From NCBI GenBank assembly GCA_027032655.1, contig JALVMZ010000059.1, positions 1-7,272 on the forward strand: a stretch of 7,272 nucleotides of DNA. The letters are read 5' to 3'. The stretch comes from Desulfobacteraceae bacterium. Its GTDB lineage: Bacteria > Desulfobacterota > DSM-4660 > Desulfatiglandales > JALVMZ01. The notes beneath the pieces are model-generated. The model was not told where the DNA came from. It was given only the letters and a program-made list of their open reading frames with translations, and did no database searches. The stretch's first letter is position 1. Every line of letters begins with the position of its first letter. Below are positions 1-6,041 of the stretch, one piece after another. The position numbers and the translations under genes were made by a program.

Positions 1-57
1 CTTTAATGGCAAGAAAAAAATCAAGATTAATCAAGAAATTCACAATTCATGCAGAAT

Positions 58-75
58 TAATAGTATTTTCTATTA
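58..75. repeat. Inverted repeat TAATAG-N6-CTATTA, possible regulator site
   Basis: Perfect 6-base arms flank a 6-base spacer (TATTTT). The geometry is the same as the dyad at 86-103, with centres 28 bases apart, but the arm sequence differs. The arms are AT-only, so a chance origin is plausible. Confidence 0.25.
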
Positions 76-85
76 CTTAAATAAT

Positions 86-103
86 TCTCATCCATAAATG
101 AGA
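86..103. promoter_or_regulatory. Inverted repeat just upstream of the promoter, possible operator
   Basis: TCTCAT and ATGAGA form perfect 6-base arms around a 6-base spacer. Short outer arms, AATA at 80-83 and TATT at 105-108, add a second, offset match. The dyad ends four bases before the promoter's -35/-24 block, where a repressor or activator dimer could bind. It could be chance in AT-rich DNA. Confidence 0.35.
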
Positions 104-106
104 CTA

Positions 107-123
107 TTGGCATGATTGTTGCC
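107..123 (+). promoter_or_regulatory. Candidate sigma-54 (RpoN) -24/-12 promoter for the sulfur/Hdr-Qmo cluster
   Basis: The bases read TTGGCATG-ATTG-TTGCC. The -24 GG (109-110) and the -12 GC (121-122) are separated by exactly 10 bases, as sigma-54 promoters require. The match to the known consensus YTGGCACG-N4-TTGCW has only two deviations, T for C in the first block and C for W at the end. The expected start of transcription is near 134, leaving a leader of about 28 bases before the first gene. A weaker sigma-70 reading of the same DNA is also possible: TTGGCA at 107-112, a 17-base spacer, then TATAAC at 130-135, with a start near 142. The two cannot be separated by sequence alone. If sigma-54 is right, an enhancer-binding activator must control the cluster. 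Confidence 0.55.
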
Positions 124-149
124 TTTTCCTATAACCAAACGCAGTTATT

Positions 150-156
150 GAGAGGA
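150..156 (+). promoter_or_regulatory. Ribosome binding site that decides a TTG start at 162
   Basis: GAGAGGA lies five bases before TTG at 162. The upstream in-frame stop (TAA, 132-134) leaves no ATG or GTG. The next in-frame ATG (201) would remove the first beta strand and start inside the TusA signature, so TTG is the only sensible common start. Confidence 0.6.
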
Positions 157-161
157 TTGAA

Positions 162-398
162 TTGGAAGGCGACAGTCAAAATGTATTGGATCTGAGAGGA
201 ATGATAAACCCTGCTGCATTGCTTGAGTTCATAACCGCATTCAGGGGACTTGAGGTTGACCAGGAAATGGAGGTCTTAATCGGAAATAAAGAGTTAAAAA
301 CTGATCTTTTCAAGGTTCTGATCGGGTTCTCATACAAGCTTATAGATATATCAAAGCAGCAGGATTACTGGATGGTCAGGTTAAAAAAGCTTGGCTAA
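162..398 (+). CDS. TusA-fold protein lacking the catalytic cysteine
   Basis: This 78-residue protein has the length and layout of the TusA/SirA family. The N-terminal strand VLDLRG (residues 8-13) is followed by the position of the family signature and a helix, LLEFITAFRGL (20-30). Next come a strand EMEVLIG (35-41) and an acidic-to-helical stretch TDLFKVLIGFSYKLIDI (47-63), then a final strand ending in VRLKKLG. In TusA the motif after RG is xxCPxP and the cysteine carries persulfide sulfur. Here the aligned residues are M-I-N-P-A-A, so asparagine (N16) replaces cysteine and alanine replaces the second proline. The protein has no cysteine at all and cannot carry sulfur in the usual way. It is the first gene of the cluster, 60 bases before a canonical TusA. 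A structural or regulatory role, such as holding a TusA docking site or pairing with the true TusA, is inference. The start is TTG. Confidence 0.7.
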   Translation: MEGDSQNVLDLRGMINPAALLEFITAFRGLEVDQEMEVLIGNKELKTDLFKVLIGFSYKLIDISKQQDYWMVRLKKLG

Positions 399-403
399 TC
401 AAA

Positions 404-423
404 AGGATGCCCTCTGGCATCCT
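404..423 (+). other. Intercistronic RNA hairpin between the two TusA-like genes
   Basis: AGGATGCC and GGCATCCT form a perfect 8-base-pair stem with a CTCT tetraloop, six bases after the first gene's stop. No T-run follows on the plus strand, so it does not look like an intrinsic terminator in the direction of the cluster. A processing or mRNA-stability element that sets separate levels for the upstream and downstream messages is plausible. On the minus strand only a weak TTTT follows. Confidence 0.5.
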
Positions 424-443
424 GAGAGTAAGACAAAATAAAA

Positions 444-450
444 AAGGAGG
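444..450 (+). promoter_or_regulatory. Very strong ribosome binding site for tusA
   Basis: AAGGAGG followed by T is a near-perfect Shine-Dalgarno sequence eight bases before ATG 459. It is the strongest in the cluster, together with the one before the DsrE-family gene. The two soluble sulfur carriers may therefore be made in excess over the complex subunits. Confidence 0.75.
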
Positions 451-458
451 TAAAAACA

Positions 459-713
459 ATGAATGAAGTTGATCTTAACAAAATCGAAGTGGCAAGCACA
501 GTGGATGCAAGGGGCAGTGCATGTCCCGGACCACTTCTTGAGGCAAAAAAGGGTATTGGAAAGGTAAAAGTAGGAGAGGTTCTGGAGATTCTATCAGGGG
601 ATGTTGGTAGTCGTAATGATATTCCTGCATGGGCCAAAAAGGTGGGACATGAATTTCTGGGCGTTCTTGAAGCTGATGGATATGACAGGCTTTTTGTCCG
701 CAGAATGAAGTAA
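459..713 (+). CDS. tusA: TusA-family sulfurtransferase (sulfur carrier protein)
   Basis: This 84-residue protein has the full TusA signature: VDARGSACPGPLLEAKKG at residues 15-32, with Cys22 in the CPxP motif. Cys22 is the only cysteine and is the expected persulfide-bearing residue. The C-terminal half, with DVGSRNDIPAWAKKVGHEFLG, is typical of the family subgroup found near DsrE and Hdr genes. TusA is cytoplasmic and passes sulfane sulfur between rhodaneses, DsrE-type proteins and sulfur-oxidising or -reducing enzymes. In bacteria with sHdr or Dsr pathways it feeds or drains those complexes. Here it follows a cysteine-less TusA-like gene and precedes Hdr/Qmo-like subunits, so a role in dissimilatory sulfur transfer is more likely than tRNA thiolation. 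The next gene starts 11 bases downstream, so co-transcription is likely. Confidence 0.93.
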   Translation: MNEVDLNKIEVASTVDARGSACPGPLLEAKKGIGKVKVGEVLEILSGDVGSRNDIPAWAKKVGHEFLGVLEADGYDRLFVRRMK

Positions 714-724
714 CAGGAGATATC

Positions 725-1144
725 ATGAGCAATAGTGCAAATGGACAACAGAAGATACTGATTCTTGCAACTGAGCACTGCGCCTATCCCGGGGCAAATT
801 CAGTGGGTCAGGCCCACATGAGTTATCCTGCCAATACTTATATATTGAGGGTGCCATCACCTGTGCTTTTCCCTGAAAATTTCTATATTGACTGCTTCAA
901 AAAGGGTATTGGCGGGATCATCATCATGTCCTGCGGAGCAGAATGTCCCTATGAAGGGGCTTATAATGCCCTGGCAAAGAGGATAGACAGGGTTTACAAA
1001 ATGATGAAAGAGAAAAATCTGGACACCCGCAGGCTCAGGCTCACAGCCATATGCACTGTCTGTAATAGGGCATTCCTGAAAGAGGTAAATGATATGAATA
1101 ATCTCCTTCAGGAACTTGGCCCCCCGGTGGTGCAGGACAACTAA
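725..1144 (+). CDS. FlpD/MvhD-like iron-sulfur subunit (hydrogenase delta-subunit family), divergent
   Basis: The 139 residues match the overall layout of the FlpD/MvhD family (PF02662). A strand and first cysteine, ILILATEHCAYPGAN (11-25), are followed by YPANTYILRV (34-43), a glycine-rich GIGGIIIMSCGAECPY (61-76), then LRLTAICTVC (104-113) and the closing LGP. In methanogens MvhD carries a [2Fe-2S] cluster and passes electrons from a partner enzyme to HdrA; in QmoB it is a fused C-terminal domain. Here it stands alone, just before two HdrA genes, so an electron-transfer role to HdrA is likely. The cysteines are unusual. The usual N-terminal CxxC and the CSG cysteine are missing (only C19 remains, and VPSP stands where MCSG is expected). 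The CX4C is a CX3C (C70, C74), and an extra CxxC (C110, C113) appears near the end. ATG 725 has AGGAGA four bases upstream. Confidence 0.72.
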   Translation: MSNSANGQQKILILATEHCAYPGANSVGQAHMSYPANTYILRVPSPVLFPENFYIDCFKKGIGGIIIMSCGAECPYEGAYNALAKRIDRVYKMMKEKNLDTRRLRLTAICTVCNRAFLKEVNDMNNLLQELGPPVVQDN

Positions 1145-1239
1145 ATTTGGTGTTATAAAGTCACGAACCCATATAAGCCCTGGGATGATAGGATATCTTC
1201 TAATAGATGGGGGCATAATAGATAACCCGGGAGGAACCA

Positions 1240-2553
1240 ATGGAATCAAATAAAAAAAACATGAACTTTGATGCAGTAATAGTGGGAGGTGGGATTGCAG
1301 GCCTTCAATCTGCCCTTGACCTTGCGGACCAGGATTTCAAGGTGGCAATCATTGAAAAAGATGCCTCCATTGGAGGAAAGATGATTCGGCTATCAAAAGT
1401 CTTTCCCACACTGGATTGCGCAAGCTGTATTACCACACCTAAGATGGCAGCGGCAGCACATCATCCCAATATTACCCTATTTACATATTGTGATCTCATA
1501 TCGCTTGGAAATGAAAATGGCAGTGTTATTGCCGAGGTAAGACAGAAGCCAAGATATGTTGACCCGGCCAAATGCATTGGTTGCAGACAGTGTGAATACA
1601 ACTGTCCGGTAATGGTGCCGGATGAGGAACAGGGGGGGTTCAGTGCAAGGAAGGCCATCTACATACCTTTCTCCAATGCCATACCCCAGATAGCACTGAT
1701 GGATATTGAAAACTGCTCTTTGTGCGGGAAGTGTTCAAAAGTCTGCCCTACCCAGGCGGTGGACTACTTTCAGCAACCTGAGGAGTTCACAATTACAGCA
1801 AAGACTGCTGTAGTTGCCACAGGATTCAGACTCACACCACTTGACCAGAAAAAGGAGTATGGTCAGGGAAAGGTGCAGAATGTGATCACATCCTTACAGA
1901 TGGAAAGGCTTCTGGCACCACATGGACCATATATGCGGGTGCTCAGGCCATCGGATGGGAAAGAGCCTGAATCCATTGCGTATGTCCAGTGTGCTGGCTC
2001 AAGAGATAAAAGCCTGGGCATTCCATACTGTTCACGGGTATGCTGTATGTATGCAATAAAACAGGCAATACTTCTTTCCGGTGCATTGCCTTTAGCTGAT
2101 ATCACAATATACTACATGGATATTCGTGCATTTGGAAAGGGTTATGAGCAGTTTTTCCAGAATGCAAAAGCAATGGGAATAGAATTTGTTAAGGCAAAAG
2201 TAGCAAAGATAGAGCAGGGTGAAGATCAAAATGTATTAATAAAATATGAGGCACAGGAAGAAGATGGAGGTGTTCGCACCAGGGAACATGATTTAGTGGT
2301 GCTCTCCCTTGGAATGATTCCTGAATGGAATCCTGAAGGAACATGCAGGATTTCAACCGGGTCTGACAATTTTGTTAAAACAATAAAACCAAAGCTTGCC
2401 CCATGCCTGACTGATATAGATGGAGTATTCGTGGCAGGAGTGGCTGCCGGGCCAAAGGACATTGTGGATACCATTGCTGAGGCAGGGGCTGCAGCCATGG
2501 AGGCATCCAAATATTTACATTCCCTTGGACTGAAAAAAAAGATGGCAGCATAA
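1240..2553 (+). CDS. hdrA: HdrA/QmoA-like FAD and iron-sulfur protein
   Basis: This 437-residue protein is a thioredoxin-reductase-like flavoprotein of the HdrA/QmoA family. The FAD-binding VIVGGGIAGL is at residues 13-22, with the acidic end of the second strand at IIEKD (37-41). HdrA-type FPTLDCASCITTPKM is at 55-69. An inserted ferredoxin domain follows, with two [4Fe-4S] motifs: C112/C115/C118/C122 and C159/C162/C165/C169. The second half has VVATGF, then the family motif QCAGSR (250-255) with YCSRVCC (263-269), and a C-terminal FAD-contacting segment around GVFVAGVAAGPKDI. It lacks the N-terminal HdrA domain and the C-terminal ferredoxins of full-length HdrA; the next gene supplies both. 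The family moves electrons between partner iron-sulfur subunits, sometimes by flavin-based bifurcation. GGGAGGA lies about five bases before the ATG. A 95-base gap of no clear function separates it from the previous gene. Confidence 0.88.
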   Translation: MESNKKNMNFDAVIVGGGIAGLQSALDLADQDFKVAIIEKDASIGGKMIRLSKVFPTLDCASCITTPKMAAAAHHPNITLFTYCDLISLGNENGSVIAEVRQKPRYVDPAKCIGCRQCEYNCPVMVPDEEQGGFSARKAIYIPFSNAIPQIALMDIENCSLCGKCSKVCPTQAVDYFQQPEEFTITAKTAVVATGFRLTPLDQKKEYGQGKVQNVITSLQMERLLAPHGPYMRVLRPSDGKEPESIAYVQCAGSRDKSLGIPYCSRVCCMYAIKQAILLSGALPLADITIYYMDIRAFGKGYEQFFQNAKAMGIEFVKAKVAKIEQGEDQNVLIKYEAQEEDGGVRTREHDLVVLSLGMIPEWNPEGTCRISTGSDNFVKTIKPKLAPCLTDIDGVFVAGVAAGPKDIVDTIAEAGAAAMEASKYLHSLGLKKKMAA

Positions 2554-2584
2554 AATAAAATTATGAAAAGGTGGAGATTATATC

Positions 2585-4501
2585 ATGAGTGATGAAAAAA
2601 AACAGGAACAAATCAAAGAAGAACCAAGGGTAGGAGTCTATATCTGTCATTGTGGAGGTAACATCTCGGATCATGTTGATGTAGATGAAGTTCGCAAACG
2701 AGCTGAATCCATACCAGGGGTAACGGTGGCAAGACAGAATATGTTCATGTGCTCTGATCCCGGTCAGGAGATGATTGCCAATGACATTAAAGAAGGAAAA
2801 ATAAATCGTGTGGTTGTGGCCTCATGCGCCCCGCACCTGCATGAGCTGACTTTCCGGAATACCATAGAGCGGGCCGGGGCAAATCCATACCTGTATGACC
2901 ATGCAAATATAAGGGAGCAGGTAAGCTGGGTGCATCATGGAGAACCGGCAACAGAAAAGGCCATCCGCTTAATAGCAGCAGCGGTCGGAAAGGCAAAAAA
3001 TCTAAAAGAATTAAAACCCATCCGTGTTGATGCAAAAAGACATGTTACAGTGCTTGGTGGAGGAGTGGCAGGCCTTCGTGCTGCAATTGACCTATCCGGT
3101 AGAGGATTCAAAGTGACCCTTGTGGAGAAATCCCCCTTTCTGGGTGGACAAACGGCACAACTGGACATCCTGGTGCCAACCGGTGAAAAGGCATCAGACC
3201 TCATACAGGAACTTGCAAATGCTGTGATGAATAATCCTGATATCACAATCTATACCTGTGCACATGTAACTTCCTACAGTGGTTATGTGGGAAACTTTAA
3301 GATCGGGATTGAAAGAAGACCACCTGAGGAGAAAGAAGATATTGAAAAACTGGAACAATTTAAAAATTATGGCTCTGAAAAAGGTAAATTTATTCCTTTT
3401 GCTGGGGTATTCCCAATGGATCTGCCTCAGAAAAAAGAGGAGGTATCCTGGGATACTGGAGCCATAGTGTTTGCAACAGGCTTTAGAACATACCAGCCAA
3501 AGGAAGGGGAATATGGATTTGGCAAATATGCTGAAGTAATAACCCTTCCCCAGTTGATAAGATATATGGCGGAAGAGAATTCCGAAGGACCATTTCTCAC
3601 CATTAATGGTAAAAAGATAAGAAGGGTGGCAATGATACACTGTGTTGGCAGTCGCCAGATTCCTGGAATACATGAGCCTGACGAAAATGGGAATCTGAAT
3701 GAATACTGCTCCAGGGTATGCTGCAGCGCCACACTCCAGGCGGCCAGCCTGATAAGGGAGCGTTATCCCATGACATATGTGTTTGAATATTACAGGGATA
3801 TAAGGACCTATGGACGTGGACAGGAAGAATATTATGAAAGGGCATCTCAGAACAATGTGGTATTTTTTCGCTTTGAACCTGAGGAACCTCCCAGGGTTCA
3901 AAGGATGAATTACACAGATACTGACTACCCATTAAAAGTCACTGTGAAGGATACTCTTACCTTTGGAGAGGAAATAACAGCAGAGGTGGATCTGGTTGTT
4001 CTGGCCGTAGGGATTATGCCCAATAATATATCACATCTGATTGAGATGATGAAACTCCCTGTGGGAGCTGACCAGTTTCTGCTTGAGGTTCACCCCAAAT
4101 TAAGACCGGTAGAAGTGGCAAACACGGGTATCATGCTGGCAGGCACATGTCAGGCACCCATGGATGTGGGGGAGGCATGTGCGGCTGCACAGGCGGCCTC
4201 TGCCAAGGCCTCCAATCTTCTCACCCGTGGGTATGTGGAGCTGGATCCATTTGTGGCTGAAGTAACTATGGATAAGTGCACAGGATGTGAGCTATGCGTT
4301 AAGGCATGCCCCATTGAAGGTGCTATTAATATGGTAGAAGTGGAAGAAGCAGGTAAAAAGGTAAAAAAGGCTGAGATTAATCCTGCCCTCTGCACTGGAT
4401 GTGGAATATGTGTTGGAGAGTGCCCGGAAAATGCCGTGGATATCAATGGATGGACACTAAAACAGTATGAGGCAATGGTTGATGCCATTGTTCAGATGTA
4501 A
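2585..4501 (+). CDS. hdrA: HdrA-like (QmoB-position) FAD and iron-sulfur protein, second paralogue
   Basis: This 638-residue protein has HdrA's domain order. The N-terminal HdrA domain (about 15-140) shows YICHCGGNI (19-27), MCSDPGQ (55-61), VVASCAPHLHELTFR (77-91) and NIREQVSWVH (108-117). An FAD domain follows with VLGGGVAGL (156-164), HCVGSR (352-357) and YCSRVCC (374-380). The C-terminal ferredoxin domain binds two [4Fe-4S] clusters: C565/C568/C571/C575 and C603/C606/C609/C613. The inserted ferredoxin domain of ordinary HdrA is reduced here to a charged linker without cysteines (about 240-285), and the DCxxC site after the first FAD motif is also absent. It occupies the QmoB position, but QmoB's C-terminal MvhD domain is missing; a separate FlpD/MvhD-like gene lies upstream. 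It probably pairs with the preceding HdrA-like protein. NIREQ is followed by valine where methanogen HdrA, from memory, has cysteine. Confidence 0.88.
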   Translation: MSDEKKQEQIKEEPRVGVYICHCGGNISDHVDVDEVRKRAESIPGVTVARQNMFMCSDPGQEMIANDIKEGKINRVVVASCAPHLHELTFRNTIERAGANPYLYDHANIREQVSWVHHGEPATEKAIRLIAAAVGKAKNLKELKPIRVDAKRHVTVLGGGVAGLRAAIDLSGRGFKVTLVEKSPFLGGQTAQLDILVPTGEKASDLIQELANAVMNNPDITIYTCAHVTSYSGYVGNFKIGIERRPPEEKEDIEKLEQFKNYGSEKGKFIPFAGVFPMDLPQKKEEVSWDTGAIVFATGFRTYQPKEGEYGFGKYAEVITLPQLIRYMAEENSEGPFLTINGKKIRRVAMIHCVGSRQIPGIHEPDENGNLNEYCSRVCCSATLQAASLIRERYPMTYVFEYYRDIRTYGRGQEEYYERASQNNVVFFRFEPEEPPRVQRMNYTDTDYPLKVTVKDTLTFGEEITAEVDLVVLAVGIMPNNISHLIEMMKLPVGADQFLLEVHPKLRPVEVANTGIMLAGTCQAPMDVGEACAAAQAASAKASNLLTRGYVELDPFVAEVTMDKCTGCELCVKACPIEGAINMVEVEEAGKKVKKAEINPALCTGCGICVGECPENAVDINGWTLKQYEAMVDAIVQM

Positions 4502-4519
4502 AGTATTGGAGAGATAGCT

Positions 4520-4807
4520 ATGGAAAAAGCAAACAGAGACAAAAAAGAGGCCATGAAATTACTAAGGGAGCAGAGAAAGGCATATATTGAAAAAGCAAGA
4601 GCCAAAATAAAGGAACAGAATAAGGTGATAAAAAGCATCAAAGAGCAGTTAAAAGATGGGGGGAAAACTGTTCCACAACTCTCCACAGCCATAAATCTCC
4701 CTACTGATAAAGTGATGTGGTATGTGGCCTCTTTACGGAAATATGGGGTATTGCAGGAAGGAGAAAAAGATGGTGATTACTTTAAATACATACTTGCAGA
4801 GACTTAG
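4520..4807 (+). CDS. Small basic helical protein with a winged-helix-like C-terminal half
   Basis: The 95 residues fall into two parts. Residues 1-47 are almost all Lys, Glu, Arg, Ala and Gln, and predict a long charged helix or coiled coil. Residues 48-95 look like a winged helix: KTVPQLSTAINLPTDKV (49-65) reads as a helix-turn-helix, MWYVASLRKYGVL as the recognition helix, and QEGEKDGDYFKYIL as the wing. I do not recognise a named family. It lies inside the operon, 18 bases after the second HdrA gene and 39 before the QmoC-like gene, with GGAGAG six bases before the ATG. It could be a cluster-specific regulator, or an assembly or docking protein that uses the winged-helix fold for protein contact. 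There are no cysteines, so it binds no iron-sulfur cluster. Confidence 0.7.
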   Translation: MEKANRDKKEAMKLLREQRKAYIEKARAKIKEQNKVIKSIKEQLKDGGKTVPQLSTAINLPTDKVMWYVASLRKYGVLQEGEKDGDYFKYILAET

Positions 4808-4846
4808 TAAGAAAATATCTAACTCTGACAATATTGGAGGGTAATA

Positions 4847-6025
4847 ATGGGTGTTCATGTCAAACCAGAATTAATTGAATCCTTAGAGGAATTCGGAGTA
4901 AAAGATGCCACAACATGTTTTAACTGTGGCAATTGCACGGCTGTTTGTAATCTTTCCACAGAGGAAACACCTTTTCCCAGAAAGCTGATAAGGTATTTGC
5001 AGATTGGTGCAAAGGATAAGATACTCCAGAGTGCCGAACCCTGGCTCTGTTATTATTGTGGTGACTGCAGTGAGACATGTCCCCGCCAGGCAAATCCTGG
5101 CGAAGTCATGATGGGACTGAGGCGATACCTTACCTCTCTTTATGACTGGACGGGTCTTTCAAGGCTCTTTTATACATCAAAGGCATTTGAGATCATTGCC
5201 ATACTCATTGTGGGCGGACTTGTGGGTCTGGCATTCTATCTTTTTCATGGACCTATGATAACTGATAGGGTTGCCCTCAATGTATTTGCGCCCAATCGAG
5301 TTATTGAGATACTGGACCTGATAATGGCAGCGGTTCTTTCGTTTTTTCTCCTGAGCAATGCCTATCGAATGTTTTCAGCCATTATGTCTGTTCCTTTCAA
5401 AGGAGAAGATGAAATCATGGCTCGCAGAAGAAGACATACCCTTCTAAAAGGTATCCCTTTAAAGATCTATATTAAAGAAGGAAAGGAGTTTGTGGTCCAA
5501 TTCCTTACTCAGAAGAAGTTTGCTTCCTGCGGAAAACCTGAAAAAAAATCGCAGTGGATAGCACATCTTCTTGCCATGACAGGCTATTCAACCGTATTTC
5601 TTCTGGTTGTGGTGGGGATAAGATGGTTTCAGCGTGATGAGATATATCCACTATGGCATCCAATAAGACTCCTTGGCTACTACGCAACATTCGGTGTCCT
5701 ATATGGTGTGACATATGCAATGATAGGACGAATAAAAAAAAGCAGCACAGTATATGAACACTCCCACTCAACGGACTGGATATTCCTGATCCTGCTTTGG
5801 CTTACAACATTCAGTGGAATCCTGATACATTTTACCCGTTTGCTGGAGCTTCCTCTGGCCACTTATTATATTTATGCAATACATCTGATGATAGCAGTGC
5901 CCATGCTTGTGCTTGAAGTTCCATTTGCTAAATGGGCACATCAGCTCTATCGTCCCCTTGTGCTGTATCTTATAAAAGTTAGAGAAAGCTCAATTGCTAA
6001 CTCAATTGTTAATATAAAAAAATAA
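4847..6025 (+). CDS. qmoC: QmoC-like membrane subunit: HdrC ferredoxin domain fused to cytochrome b domain
   Basis: The 392 residues combine an HdrC-type domain with a NarI-like membrane domain, the architecture of QmoC. Two [4Fe-4S] motifs are clear: C24/C27/C30/C34 and C68/C71/C74/C78 followed by PRQANPGE. About six membrane helices follow, near 114-134, 153-173, 240-259, 274-295, 310-330 and 337-358. Histidines in or near them that could ligate haem b include H240, H271, H305, H307, H328, H346 and H365. The loop before the third helix has KFASCGKPEKK (C228), resembling the corresponding QmoC loop. In the Qmo complex this subunit anchors QmoAB to the membrane and exchanges electrons with menaquinone. 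It is the only membrane protein in the cluster, so it should link the HdrA-like pair to the quinone pool. No HdrB-type CCG domain is present. GGAGGG precedes the ATG by five bases. Confidence 0.85.
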   Translation: MGVHVKPELIESLEEFGVKDATTCFNCGNCTAVCNLSTEETPFPRKLIRYLQIGAKDKILQSAEPWLCYYCGDCSETCPRQANPGEVMMGLRRYLTSLYDWTGLSRLFYTSKAFEIIAILIVGGLVGLAFYLFHGPMITDRVALNVFAPNRVIEILDLIMAAVLSFFLLSNAYRMFSAIMSVPFKGEDEIMARRRRHTLLKGIPLKIYIKEGKEFVVQFLTQKKFASCGKPEKKSQWIAHLLAMTGYSTVFLLVVVGIRWFQRDEIYPLWHPIRLLGYYATFGVLYGVTYAMIGRIKKSSTVYEHSHSTDWIFLILLWLTTFSGILIHFTRLLELPLATYYIYAIHLMIAVPMLVLEVPFAKWAHQLYRPLVLYLIKVRESSIANSIVNIKK

Positions 6026-6026
6026 A

Positions 6027-6033
6027 AAGGAGG
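6027..6033 (+). promoter_or_regulatory. Strong ribosome binding site for the DsrE-family gene
   Basis: AAGGAGG lies eight bases before ATG 6042 and immediately after the QmoC-like stop codon. It matches the strength of the site before tusA, consistent with high output of soluble sulfur carriers from a shared message. Confidence 0.7.
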
Positions 6034-6041
6034 ATTATCTT

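Noticed and set aside
404..423. The hairpin as an intrinsic terminator after the first gene.
   Set aside because: No T-run follows on the plus strand; the next bases are purine-rich and contain the next gene's ribosome binding site.
1147..1177. Possible internal sigma-70 promoter (TTGGTG and TATAAG) before the first HdrA gene.
   Set aside because: The spacer is 19 bases and the -35 block is poor, so the match is too weak to report as a feature.
1145..1239. Frame open from about 1098 to 1250 after the FlpD-like stop, suggesting a frameshifted C-terminal extension or a short ORF starting at ATG 1185.
   Set aside because: The FlpD-like protein already ends at the family's usual LGP position, the alternative peptide resembles nothing I know, and about 50 open codons can occur by chance.
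857..1249. A 130-codon minus-strand open frame opposite the FlpD-like gene and the following gap.
   Set aside because: It is antisense to a recognisable gene, with no convincing domain in its translation.
2533..2540. A run of eight A bases near the end of the first HdrA gene, a possible slippage site.
   Set aside because: It encodes a Lys-rich tail five codons from the stop; either frame would change only the last few residues, and there is no stimulatory structure.
3194..3901. A 235-codon minus-strand open frame inside the second HdrA gene.
   Set aside because: It lies wholly opposite a gene with clear HdrA motifs, and its translation is low-complexity with no recognisable domain, so it is a shadow frame.
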